Below, one piece after another: positions 15,554-23,086 of a DNA stretch of 64,000 bases. Under the pieces are notes generated by a model. It was not told the DNA's origin and ran no database searches. It saw only the letters and a program-made list of their open reading frames with translations. Origin of the DNA: Sphingomonas sp. QA11 (GTDB lineage: Bacteria > Pseudomonadota > Alphaproteobacteria > Sphingomonadales > Sphingomonadaceae); NCBI RefSeq assembly GCF_028473665.1, contig NZ_CP098774.1, forward strand, positions 248,001 to 312,000, in the 5' to 3' direction. The position numbers were made by a program, and so were the translations under genes. Each line of letters begins with the position of its first letter. The stretch's first letter is position 1.

Positions 15554-15590
15554 GTTGCATGAACGGGAAACAACGGACCGTTCATGCAGC
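15554..15590. promoter_or_regulatory. Palindromic element upstream of Gly-zipper paralog B
   Basis: Arms GTTGCATGAACGG (15554-15566) and CCGTTCATGCAGC (15578-15590) are reverse complements except for one base. The arm sequence and its distance from the start codon match those of the palindrome at 14613-14649. Read on the minus strand, both copies contain TTCA[CT]GCAACTTCA, a 10-base-spaced direct repeat. No gene ends nearby, which favours an operator over a terminator. Confidence 0.6.
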
Positions 15591-15594
15591 GCAG

Positions 15595-16394
15595 GCCGGG
15601 GAATCTTCTCCACGATATCCACGTTATCCACAGCTTCGCGGTGTCGTTTGACCCTTTGCACGACTCGGATTCAATGACAGCATCATGACTGTAAGCGGAC
15701 GATGCGGAAGCGAGAAATCGCAGAAATATCAGAAGCTTATGCTGGAATTTCGAACAGGTGCCGCAAGGAAACCGTTCATGTTCCAGGGGAATGTCAGACC
15801 GTGCAGGAAGGCCCGCCGTCGCGAAAGCGAGGGCTTGGCGGACAGGCAGGGAAGGGTGTTCCAGGCGCTCTCTCCCGTCCCCGCGACATGGAAAGGGCGT
15901 TGGCTGCGAAGACCGGAGACGCGCTGCCCGGCAACGGGTGGAAGGTGATCCAGAGATAGTGGCCAAGGCGCGATTGTCGGGTTTCGGCCTGACTGTCGAG
16001 CTGGCCGCCGGAGACCGCGGTGTTGAGGCCCGAAAGGGTATCGCGCCCGGCCCCGGTGACCGAAATGCGAAGCCTAGGGCCGTTCGCGGCGCGGGTGGAG
16101 CATGCCGCCGAAACCAGAAGGCGCAGGTGTCTCCCCGGAGGTGCCAAGCGGGTCGAAGTCCGGCGACAGGGGGTCGGCAGCGATGCCGGCCCCCATTTTG
16201 CGTCCGCGCATTCCCGGCAGTGCGGGCGCGCGGGCCCTGCGTGATGCTCACTTGTGCATCATATGCGCCTATACGGAAAATCCAGACTGCCATGTTACCC
16301 ATGGGCTCCCTCAGCCTTCGCCGGGGAAGCATGAAGGGTATGTGCTGAAATAAGGCAGGCCGACCACGTTCCAGGTCGAACTGGCGCAGGAAAC
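15595..16394. other. 800-base stretch with no recognisable gene
   Basis: Several open frames exist on both strands (for example 15794-16147 minus) but none has a recognisable domain, convincing start or codon pattern like its neighbours. The first ~180 bases (15600-15780) are noticeably less GC-rich and include TTATCCACAG. The rest reads like decayed coding DNA or an untranslated RNA region. I checked for tmRNA, RNase P and 6S-like signatures by eye and found none. Confidence 0.4.
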
Positions 16395-17333
16395 CTAACC
16401 CGCGAGCAATTCCTTCGCCCGCGCGCAATCCTTCTCCATCTGGGCGATCAGGGCGTCGAGCGAGTCGAACTTCGCTTCCGGGCGCAGGAAGTCGACCAAG
16501 GAGATTTCGATCGTCTGGTTGTACAGGTCGCCGGAGAAGTCGAAGAAATAGGGCTCGAGCAATTCCTTGGGCGGATCGAAGCTGGGGCGGACGCCGAGAT
16601 TGGCCGCACCGTCAAGCACCCGCCCGTCGGGCAGCCGGCCGCGCACTGCGTAGATGCCGTAAGCCGGGCGCAGGTAATTGCCCATGTCGATATTGGCGGT
16701 CGGATAGCCGATCTCGCGGCCGCGCTTGTCGCCATGCTGGACCACGCCTTCGATCGCGAAGGGCCGGGTGAGCAGCCGCGCCGCGCCGCGCGGATCGCCG
16801 CCAATCAGCAGGTCGCGGATCCGGCTCGAAGAGACTTCCTCGCCGTCGAGCGCGACCGGCTTCACCGTGTCGACCGAAAAGCCGTTCTTCGCGCCGAGAT
16901 CGGCCAGCACGTCGACATTGCCGCCGCGTGCCTTGCCGAAGGTGAAATCCTCGCCCGTCACCACCCCGCCGGCGCCGATCTTGTCGAGCAGACGGTCAGC
17001 GACGAATTCCATCGCGGTCAGGCCGGCAAGCACCGCGTCGAACCCGAACACGATCATGGCGTCAGCGCCCGCCGCGTCGAACAGGCGCTCGCGCTGGTCG
17101 AGCGTCGTCAGGCGAAAGGGCGGGGCGTCGGGTTTGAAATGGCGCACGGGATGGGGGTCGAAGGTGGCGACCAGCACCGGGCGGCCTTCAGCACGGGCGC
17201 GCTCGACCGCCCGGCCGACCACTGCCTGATGCCCCATGTGGAACCCGTCGAAATTCCCCAGCGCGACGATTCCGCCCCGAAGTTCGGGAGGTACCGTCGA
17301 ACCACCGTCAAGCCGCTCCATGGGATTGCGCAT
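16395..17333 (-). CDS. ribF: Bifunctional riboflavin kinase/FAD synthetase
   Basis: About 312 residues. The N-terminal nucleotidyl-transferase domain has VALGNFDGFHMGHQ, LVATFDPHPVRHF, GEDFTFGKARGGN and EVSSSRIRDLLIGG. The C-terminal kinase domain has KRGREIGYPTANIDMGNYLRP, ANLGVRPSF and EISLVDFLRPEAKFDS. It makes FMN from riboflavin and then FAD. Start is either Met at 17333 or at 17321; both precede the first conserved block. No FMN riboswitch is seen upstream. A small hairpin at 17358 separates it from the dipeptidase gene. Confidence 0.96.
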   Translation of the reverse strand: MRNPMERLDGGSTVPPELRGGIVALGNFDGFHMGHQAVVGRAVERARAEGRPVLVATFDPHPVRHFKPDAPPFRLTTLDQRERLFDAAGADAMIVFGFDAVLAGLTAMEFVADRLLDKIGAGGVVTGEDFTFGKARGGNVDVLADLGAKNGFSVDTVKPVALDGEEVSSSRIRDLLIGGDPRGAARLLTRPFAIEGVVQHGDKRGREIGYPTANIDMGNYLRPAYGIYAVRGRLPDGRVLDGAANLGVRPSFDPPKELLEPYFFDFSGDLYNQTIEISLVDFLRPEAKFDSLDALIAQMEKDCARAKELLAG

Positions 17334-17357
17334 AGGGGGCGAGCGAGCGGGACACAA

Positions 17358-17378
17358 TCCTCCCCGATACGGGGAGGA
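17358..17378. terminator. Small palindrome between dipeptidase and ribF
   Basis: TCCTCCCC (17358-17365) and GGGGAGGA (17371-17378) flank GATAC. It sits just after the minus-strand dipeptidase stop codon (17380). An almost identical palindrome is at 35781-35803. Both look like a short mobile or terminator-like motif. Confidence 0.5.
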
Positions 17379-17379
17379 A

Positions 17380-18543
17380 TTACTGTGGCGCTATCCCCGC
17401 GCGGAGCAGGCGCAGCACGTTGCCGCCCATCACCTTGGCGATATCCGCATCCGAAAATCCGCGGTCGATCAGCGCCTGGGTCACCGCGACGACCTGGCTT
17501 GCGTCGAATCCTGTGGTCACCGCGCCGTCGAAGTCGGAGCCGAGGCCGACATGATCGATGCCGACGAGATCGCGGACATGGGCAATGGCGGCTGCCGCCG
17601 CGCGAGGGTCGGTCGAGCAGATCGCGCCGTCCCAATAGCCGATGCCGATCACACCGCCGGTCCGCGTGATGCCGCGAATCTCATCGTCGGTCAGGTTGCG
17701 GTTGACCTTGCAGGTCGCCTGCACGCCAGTGTGGCTGGCGACGATCGGGCGCTTCGCCATCGCGATCACCTGCGCCGTGGTGGCGTGGCTCGAATGCGCG
17801 ACATCGACGATCATGCCGATCTTTTCCATCCGGCGCACGACCTGGATGCCGAGCGGGGAGAGGCCGCCCTTGGCCACGCCGTGCATCGACCCGGCAACGT
17901 CATTGTCGAAGAAATGCGCGAGACCGGCCATGCGGAATCCGGCGGCGTGGAGCCGGTCGAGATTGTCGAGCTTGCCCTCGATATCCTGCAGCCCCTCGAT
18001 CGACAGCATGCCGCCCACGACCTTGTTGCCGGCGGCGCGATCGGCCAGCAGCTTGTCGAGGTCGGCCTGGCTATGGATGACCCGCAACTGGCCGTTCGAG
18101 GCGGCGGCATAACGATCGAGCTTGGTCGCGTGCCACAGCGAGCGCTGGAGCAGCGAGTTCCAGGTGCGCGTCGGCTGGAGATCGGCAATGACCAATTGGG
18201 TGATATTGTCGGTGTCGCCGGTGTTGGCGTCGTAATTCTGGCCCTTCGGGGTCTTGGTGACCGAGGAGAAGACCTGAAGCGCGTAATTGCCCTGGATCAG
18301 CCGGGGCAGGTCGACCTGGCTGCGATCGACCCGGTCGAGCAGGCTGCGTTTCCACAGCAGGGTGTCGGCATGCATGTCCGCGACCTGCAATGTCGCATGG
18401 AGTTCCCGGGCATGGGGCGAGATCTTCAGCGCGACTGGCCGAACCTTGTTCATCGAACGCTCGATCATCACCGGCGCGAGGGCGAAGAACGCGATCGCGG
18501 CGACAAGAACCAGGGCAAGGATGCCCCACAGCCATTTGCGCAT
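17380..18543 (-). CDS. Membrane dipeptidase (peptidase family M19)
   Basis: 387 residues. MRKWLWGILALVLVAAIAFF is an N-terminal anchor or signal, so the enzyme faces the periplasm. Zinc-binding and family motifs are visible: VADMHADTLLW (H-x-D), GGMLSIEGLQ (bridging Glu), GMIVDVAHSSH, PIVASHTGVQA and HVGLGSDFDG, ending with KVMGGNVLRLLR. M19 enzymes hydrolyse dipeptides and some beta-lactams. It lies between ribF and folA on the same strand but is separated from both by repeat DNA. Confidence 0.94.
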   Translation of the reverse strand: MRKWLWGILALVLVAAIAFFALAPVMIERSMNKVRPVALKISPHARELHATLQVADMHADTLLWKRSLLDRVDRSQVDLPRLIQGNYALQVFSSVTKTPKGQNYDANTGDTDNITQLVIADLQPTRTWNSLLQRSLWHATKLDRYAAASNGQLRVIHSQADLDKLLADRAAGNKVVGGMLSIEGLQDIEGKLDNLDRLHAAGFRMAGLAHFFDNDVAGSMHGVAKGGLSPLGIQVVRRMEKIGMIVDVAHSSHATTAQVIAMAKRPIVASHTGVQATCKVNRNLTDDEIRGITRTGGVIGIGYWDGAICSTDPRAAAAAIAHVRDLVGIDHVGLGSDFDGAVTTGFDASQVVAVTQALIDRGFSDADIAKVMGGNVLRLLRAGIAPQ

Positions 18544-18556
18544 TTGTCAGGCCCTC

Positions 18557-18650
18557 CGTCATGCCGGACTTGTCCCCGGCATTCACGGTGCCGCGTCGTC
18601 CGATGTCTGACCTATGCGGGACGGTTGCCCCCGGAACAAGCCCGGCCTGA
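18557..18650. repeat. Dispersed ~95-bp repeat, copy 3 of 4
   Basis: The left end CGTCATGCCGGACTTGTCCC and right end GGAACAAGCCCGGCCTGA match the other copies at 314, 4569 and 19520, with a divergent centre. It fills the gap between folA and the dipeptidase gene. Confidence 0.75.
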
Positions 18651-18664
18651 GCTTGGCGAGAGAT

Positions 18665-19150
18665 TCAGGCGCGAGCGAGCGTCACGAAACTATAGGCTGG
18701 CCTGTCGCCTTCAGCGGGGTGATCCTCGCGCATGATCTCGCGCCAGCCGGTGAAGGCGGGGACGACCGCGTCGCCCTCGGGTGCGGCATGGACTTCGGTC
18801 ATTTCGACCCGTTCGGCACGGGACAGGAATAAAGCGAAGATCTGTGCGCCGCCGATCACAGCGATCTCGGGCGAATCGGCGATGGCGATCGCTGCATCGA
18901 TGTCGCGCGCCACCTCGGCCCCCGGGGCAGACCAGTCGGGGTCGCGAGTCAGCACGATGTGGCGGCGGCCGGGCAAGGGCGCGGGGAAGCTTTCGAAGGT
19001 CTTTCGGCCCATGATCATCGGCTTGCCCATGGTCTGGGCCTTGAAGCGCTTCAGATCGGCCGGCAGGCGCCATGGCAGTCCGCCGTCGCGCCCGATCACG
19101 CCATTGTCGGCGCGGGCAAGGTGGAAGGTGATGCGGGGCGAAATCGACAT
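18665..19150 (-). CDS. folA: Dihydrofolate reductase
   Basis: 161 residues, starting MSISPRITFHLARADNGVIG at 19150. GRDGGLPWRLPADLKRFKA carries the substrate loop, and the acidic residue in LPADLKRFK contacts the pterin. KPMIMGRKTFESFP and GRRHIVLTRDPDW bind NADPH, and EIAVIGGAQIFALFL is the conserved Gly-Gly cofactor site. It reduces dihydrofolate for the thymidylate cycle, and thyA lies 0.5 kb upstream on the same strand, as is common. Twelve extra in-frame residues upstream of 19150 are basic and not family-like. Confidence 0.95.
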   Translation of the reverse strand: MSISPRITFHLARADNGVIGRDGGLPWRLPADLKRFKAQTMGKPMIMGRKTFESFPAPLPGRRHIVLTRDPDWSAPGAEVARDIDAAIAIADSPEIAVIGGAQIFALFLSRAERVEMTEVHAAPEGDAVVPAFTGWREIMREDHPAEGDRPAYSFVTLARA

Positions 19151-19204
19151 TCGCCGCTTATGCGATGCGCGGCGCCGTGGTGCCACCGCCTTGTGCGGCG
19201 CAGT

Positions 19205-19339
19205 TCATGATGGAATCGCGATCGGAGGGCAGAGATGAGTCATCTTCAATTTGGGCTCCGCCTGGGGTGATTGCACCAGCAGTTGCAGCAACGCGGCGGC
19301 CAGCGTTGCCGTCACGATCGTGACCTGAATTTCCCGCAT
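19205..19339 (-). CDS. Very small single-pass protein, unknown
   Basis: 44 residues: MREIQVTIVTATLAAALLQL then LVQSPQAEPKLKMTHLCPPI. It has one hydrophobic helix and a short polar tail. The support is a good ribosome site, GGGAGAGGGAC, just before the ATG, and a perfect palindrome 25-40 bases upstream. The tail lacks recognisable motifs. It could be a small membrane regulator. The call is tentative because of its length. Confidence 0.45.
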   Translation of the reverse strand: MREIQVTIVTATLAAALLQLLVQSPQAEPKLKMTHLCPPIAIPS

Positions 19340-19363
19340 GTCCCTCTCCCTTGGTCCCTGTGT

Positions 19364-19379
19364 GACTACGTATGTAGTC
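19364..19379. promoter_or_regulatory. Palindromic candidate operator (BlaI/MecI-like)
   Basis: GACTACGTATGTAGTC is built of GACTAC and GTAGTC around GTAT. It contains TAC-N4-GTA, reminiscent of the TACA-TGTA core bound by BlaI/MecI/CopY winged-helix repressors. It is 25-40 bases before the start of the 44-residue ORF, a normal operator position. No BlaI-type gene is in the window. Confidence 0.45.
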
Positions 19380-19519
19380 GTGCGACTGAACGGAGGCTGA
19401 ATCGGTCGTCGGGAATGGCGTCGATCGGGATGGCGAGGGCTATCGTATCGCGGTCGATATGATCGACGAACGCCGGGCAGATATCTGGCTCGCAACGGAG
19501 ACCGGGCAACGATCAAGTC

Positions 19520-19614
19520 CGTCATGCCGGACTCGTTCCGGCATCCACCGTTCCGCCGGGGCCGAAGCCTGTTGGTACGCGGCGCAGTAGACCCCGGAAC
19601 AAGTCCGGGTGACG
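19520..19614. repeat. Dispersed ~95-bp repeat, copy 4 of 4
   Basis: The left end CGTCATGCCGGACTCGTTCC (approximately) and right end GGAACAAGTCCGGGTGACG match the family. It lies in the 298-base gap between the 44-residue ORF and thyA, just beyond the thyA stop codon. Nothing else is seen in 19400-19519. Confidence 0.75.
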
Positions 19615-19637
19615 CTTCAAGCGAGGTGGATCAAACC

Positions 19638-20432
19638 CTAGACCGCCACCGGCGCCTTGATGTGCGCCTGCGCCTCATAACCGACGAGGCGGAAATCCTC
19701 ATAGTCATACTGGTCGATCCTGTCGGGCTTGCGCAGGATCTCAAGCCGCGGCAGCGGGCCGGGGGTGCGGGACAGTTGCTCGCGCGCCTGGTCGAGATGG
19801 TTCGAATAGAGATGGCAATCGCCGCCGGTCCAGATGAACTCGCCCGGCTCGAGCCCGCATTGCTGCGCCAGTATATGAGTCAGCAGTGCATAGCTCGCGA
19901 TGTTGAACGGCACGCCCAGGAAAATGTCGGCCGAGCGCTGGTAGAGCTGAAGCGACAGCCGGCCATTGGCGACATGGGTCTGGAACAGGCAGTGGCAGGG
20001 CGCGAGCGCCATGGCGTGAAGATCGCCGGGATTCCACGCACTGACGATCTGGCGGCGGGAGGCCGGGCTGGTCCTGATCTGCTCGATCAGCTCGGCGATC
20101 TGGTCGATATGGCGGCCGTCCGCGGTTTCCCAGTCCCGCCATTGCTTGCCGTAGACGGGGCCGAGTTCGCCGGCCTCATCGGCCCATTCATCCCAGATGC
20201 TGACCTTGCGGTCGCGCAGCCACTGGACGTTGGTGTCACCGCGCAGGAACCATAGCAGTTCGACGATGATCGAGCGGAGGTGCAGCTTCTTGGTGGTGAC
20301 GACGGGGAAGCCGTCCGCCAGATCGAAGCGCATCTGATGGCCGAACACCGAGAGCGTGCCGGTGCCGGTCCGGTCCATCTGTTGCGCGCCGGTATCGAGC
20401 ACGCGCCGCATGAGGTCGAGATAGGGCTGCAT
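19638..20432 (-). CDS. thyA: Thymidylate synthase
   Basis: 264 residues, the classic ThyA length. It methylates dUMP to dTMP using methylene-tetrahydrofolate. The catalytic Cys146 is in [72 protein letters not shown] and [12 protein letters not shown] are the expected blocks. DHFR (folA) is downstream on the same strand. Confidence 0.97.
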   Translation of the reverse strand: MQPYLDLMRRVLDTGAQQMDRTGTGTLSVFGHQMRFDLADGFPVVTTKKLHLRSIIVELLWFLRGDTNVQWLRDRKVSIWDEWADEAGELGPVYGKQWRDWETADGRHIDQIAELIEQIRTSPASRRQIVSAWNPGDLHAMALAPCHCLFQTHVANGRLSLQLYQRSADIFLGVPFNIASYALLTHILAQQCGLEPGEFIWTGGDCHLYSNHLDQAREQLSRTPGPLPRLEILRKPDRIDQYDYEDFRLVGYEAQAHIKAPVAV

Positions 20433-20500
20433 CGACTTGAGATAGCGCGCGCGGCCCGGTGCGCCAAGCGTGCTCGGCTGCAGCCCGTCGGAGAATCGGA

Positions 20501-20531
20501 GACAGCCGCCGGATCAGGCCCGGCGGCTGTC
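20501..20531. terminator. Hairpin downstream of the crystallin-like gene
   Basis: GACAGCCGCCGG (20501-20512) pairs with CCGGCGGCTGTC (to 20531). It follows the minus-strand stop at 20549 by 18 bases and precedes thyA. The T-run is weak. Confidence 0.6.
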
Positions 20532-20548
20532 CCGGCAGTCGCGTCGAC

Positions 20549-20917
20549 TCAGCGCCAGCGCCGGCGCGGAAGCGGACGGATCGAGGAAATCTTGTCGTCC
20601 AGCCCCAGTCGCGTAAGACGCCCGATCGACCGGTCGATGACTTCGCAGCGCCCGCGATAATAATCGTCGACACAGACCTGCCACCTGCCGCTCTCGACAC
20701 TGATGGAGGATATGCGATCTTCCATGCCCGTTGGGCCGAGGCGGCTGATCGGGCCAGTGATTTCCATGCTTCTGCCGCGGAAATCGTCGTCGACGAAGAC
20801 AGTGATGTGAGGTCCATAGTCCCGACCGCGATAATCATCGCGATCCCGGTCCTGCGCGACGGACGGGGCCGCCGCAACTACCATCATGGTCAGTGCAACA
20901 AGCTTCAGCGTCTTCAT
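20549..20917 (-). CDS. Secreted beta/gamma-crystallin-like protein
   Basis: 122 residues. The signal peptide is MKTLKLVALTMMVVAAAPSVAQ. The mature part holds two Greek-key-like repeats. The first is ITVFVDDDFRGRSMEITG...MEDRISSISV; the second is WQVCVDDYYRGRCEVIDR...LDDKISSIRP. The ED-RI-SS and DD-KI-SS segments match the (D/N)(D/N)-x-x-(S/T)S calcium-binding pattern of this superfamily. A basic tail (PRRRWR) follows. It is a likely periplasmic calcium-stabilised protein; its biological role is unknown. Confidence 0.82.
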   Translation of the reverse strand: MKTLKLVALTMMVVAAAPSVAQDRDRDDYRGRDYGPHITVFVDDDFRGRSMEITGPISRLGPTGMEDRISSISVESGRWQVCVDDYYRGRCEVIDRSIGRLTRLGLDDKISSIRPLPRRRWR

Positions 20918-21045
20918 GGTATTCTCCTGTTGAGCCGGGAATCTGCCGCTGTCCGGTTCGGTGCATTAAGCAGCAATTGGCGATCTGCGATATCGTGACT
21001 GACTGCGGAATGAACGCTCGCCATGATCTTTCCCGATGTCGTTCG

Positions 21046-21765
21046 TCAGGCGCTCAGCTTGCAGGGTTTTATCGCACGCGGCTCCGGCCGGGGGCCGACG
21101 GCGCGGAAGGTCGCGAGATAGCCGCCGGCGGACGGCATGTCGTACATCCCGACCTGGGTATAGCCGACCGCGGCGAATTCGCAGCGCAGCAGCCCGGGCG
21201 GGGTGCCGTGATTCTGGGTCGGCCGGTTGGCGTCGACCACCACGACCAGGCCATCGGGTTTCAGCGACGGGCGCATCCGCCAGAGGAATTCATAGGGCTG
21301 CTCGATCTCATGGTACATGTGCACCATCAGCACCCGGTCGAAGCTCGCATCGGGGAGGCGCGGATTGGCCGGGAGGCCGAGGCGCACGCTGACATTGTCG
21401 AGCCGCTCGCGCGCGACGCGTTCGGCCAGGGTGTCGCGGACCCCGGCGACGATGTCCTCGGCCAGCACGCGGCCCTCCTTGCCGACGCGGGCGGCTGCGC
21501 GGATGGTATAGTAGCCTTCACCCGCGCCGATATCGGCGACGGTCATCCCGGCCTTGAGCCCGGCCTTGTTCATTACCTCGGACGCTTCGTTCAGCCTGTC
21601 GCGCGCTTCCTCGGTCGACCAGCGTGACGAGATGATATGCGCAACGGGGCGATCGGCGGCGGGGAAGGGGCCCGCCTTGTCCTGCTCGTCGTCGACGCTC
21701 GGCTGGCCCGGCTCGCAGCCCGCGAGCAGCAATGCCGCGCACGCAAGGGCCGCGACGAGTCTCAC
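21046..21765 (-). CDS. Lipoprotein-like SAM-dependent methyltransferase
   Basis: 239 residues using a GTG start at 21765, which overlaps the prfB stop (GTGA). [19 protein letters not shown] is a lipoprotein signal with lipobox LAGC. Then comes a class I methyltransferase fold: [19 protein letters not shown] (SAM loop), [36 protein letters not shown] and [15 protein letters not shown]. Extracytoplasmic methyltransferase-like proteins of this kind are seen in sphingomonads. SAM supply in the periplasm is unclear, so it may have another role. Confidence 0.85.
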   Translation of the reverse strand: MRLVAALACAALLLAGCEPGQPSVDDEQDKAGPFPAADRPVAHIISSRWSTEEARDRLNEASEVMNKAGLKAGMTVADIGAGEGYYTIRAAARVGKEGRVLAEDIVAGVRDTLAERVARERLDNVSVRLGLPANPRLPDASFDRVLMVHMYHEIEQPYEFLWRMRPSLKPDGLVVVVDANRPTQNHGTPPGLLRCEFAAVGYTQVGMYDMPSAGGYLATFRAVGPRPEPRAIKPCKLSA

Positions 21766-22889
21766 TCGACGTCCTCCACCTCGACCGTCTCCCCGGTCAC
21801 CCGCTGCGACAGCGCCGCGGCCATGAAGGGATCGAGATCGCCGTCGAGCACGTCGGACGGGCTGGTCGAGGTCACGCCGGTGCGCAGGTCCTTCACCAGC
21901 TGATAGGGCTGGAGGACGTAGGATCGGATCTGGTGGCCCCAGCCGATATCGGTCTTGGCAGCGTTCTCCGCATTGGCCGCCGCCTCGCGGATCTGCAGCT
22001 CGCGCTCGTAGAGCTTGGCGCGGAGCTGGTTGTATGCCTCGGCCTTGTTCTTGTGCTGGCTTCGCTGGTTCTGGCACTGGACGACGATGCCGGTCGGGAT
22101 ATGCGTGATGCGCACGGCCGAATCGGTCGTGTTGATGTGCTGCCCGCCCGCGCCGGACGCGCGATAGGTGTCGATGCGCAGCTCGCTCTCGTTGACCTCG
22201 ACCTCGATATTCTCGTCGATGACGGGGTAGACCCACACGCTGGCGAAGCTGGTGTGGCGGCGCGCCGCGCTGTCATAGGGGCTGATGCGGACGAGGCGGT
22301 GAACGCCGCTTTCCGTCTTGGCATAGCCATAGGCGTTCTCGCCCTTCAGCAGCATCGTCGCCGACTTGATGCCGGCCTGCTCGCCCGAATGCTGGTCGAC
22401 CAGCTCGACCTTCATGCCATGGCGCTCGGCCCAGCGCGTGTACATGCGCTGGAGCATGCCGGCCCAGTCCTGGCTCTCGGTGCCGCCGGCGCCCGAATTG
22501 ACCTCGATATAGGTGTCGTTGCCGTCGGCCTCGCCGGCGAGCAGCGCCTGGATCTTGTCATGTTCCGCGCGCGCGGCGAGCTCGGCGAGGCTCTTCGTGC
22601 CGTCAGCGGCCATTTCCTCGTCGCCCTCGGCCTCGGCCATCTCGATCAGCTCGGCCGTGTCGGACAGCTCGCTCTGGATCGCGCGGGTGGCGTTGATCGC
22701 CTCTTCCAGGCGCCGACGCTCGCGCATCACCTCCTGCGCGAGCTTAGGGTCGTTCCACAGCGCCTGGTCCTCGACGCGCGCATTCAGCTCGTCGAGCCGA
22801 CGCAGCGCGCGATCCCAGTCGAGGAAGCGGCGGAGCAGCGCGAGCGCGTCATTGATGGTGTCGACATGAGCCTGCGCTTCGGCGCGCAT
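21762..22889 (-). CDS. prfB: Peptide chain release factor 2
   Basis: 375 residues. The GGQ loop that triggers peptidyl-tRNA hydrolysis is in [18 protein letters not shown]. The codon-recognition loop reads [15 protein letters not shown], where E. coli RF2 has Ser-Pro-Phe. The coding frame is uninterrupted from the ATG at 22889 ([16 protein letters not shown]), so there is no in-frame UGA and no programmed frameshift of the enterobacterial type. It recognises UAA and UGA stops. The methyltransferase gene overlaps its 3' end. Confidence 0.96.
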   Translation of the reverse strand: MRAEAQAHVDTINDALALLRRFLDWDRALRRLDELNARVEDQALWNDPKLAQEVMRERRRLEEAINATRAIQSELSDTAELIEMAEAEGDEEMAADGTKSLAELAARAEHDKIQALLAGEADGNDTYIEVNSGAGGTESQDWAGMLQRMYTRWAERHGMKVELVDQHSGEQAGIKSATMLLKGENAYGYAKTESGVHRLVRISPYDSAARRHTSFASVWVYPVIDENIEVEVNESELRIDTYRASGAGGQHINTTDSAVRITHIPTGIVVQCQNQRSQHKNKAEAYNQLRAKLYERELQIREAAANAENAAKTDIGWGHQIRSYVLQPYQLVKDLRTGVTSTSPSDVLDGDLDPFMAAALSQRVTGETVEVEDVE

Positions 22890-23086
22890 GGTAGGAACTC
22901 CGAAAGAATACACGTCATGCCGGCACATGCCGGCTCACTGGGATATAGGGCGGGCTAGTAGATTCCGCCCTCTCTTGGCAAGGAGCGGCGATCATTCGAT
23001 GCGATTTAGCGCCTGTCCGGCGCGCCTGAAAGCCTTTCGGGCCGGGCGACGAACCCGCACGGAATGTACCCATGCGGGGCCCCGCG

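Noticed and set aside
15523..16428. 301-residue minus-strand open frame in the orphan region
   Set aside because: It overlaps the palindrome before Gly-zipper paralog B and the end of ribF, has no domain, and its Arg/Pro/Ser-rich composition looks non-coding. Kept only as an unassigned region.
16395..17400. Possible FMN riboswitch before ribF
   Set aside because: The upstream region is a short repeat and the dipeptidase gene end; no RFN element pattern is visible.
17236..18735. Long plus-strand open frame over the dipeptidase and ribF start
   Set aside because: It covers a clear M19 peptidase on the other strand and has no motif or ribosome site.
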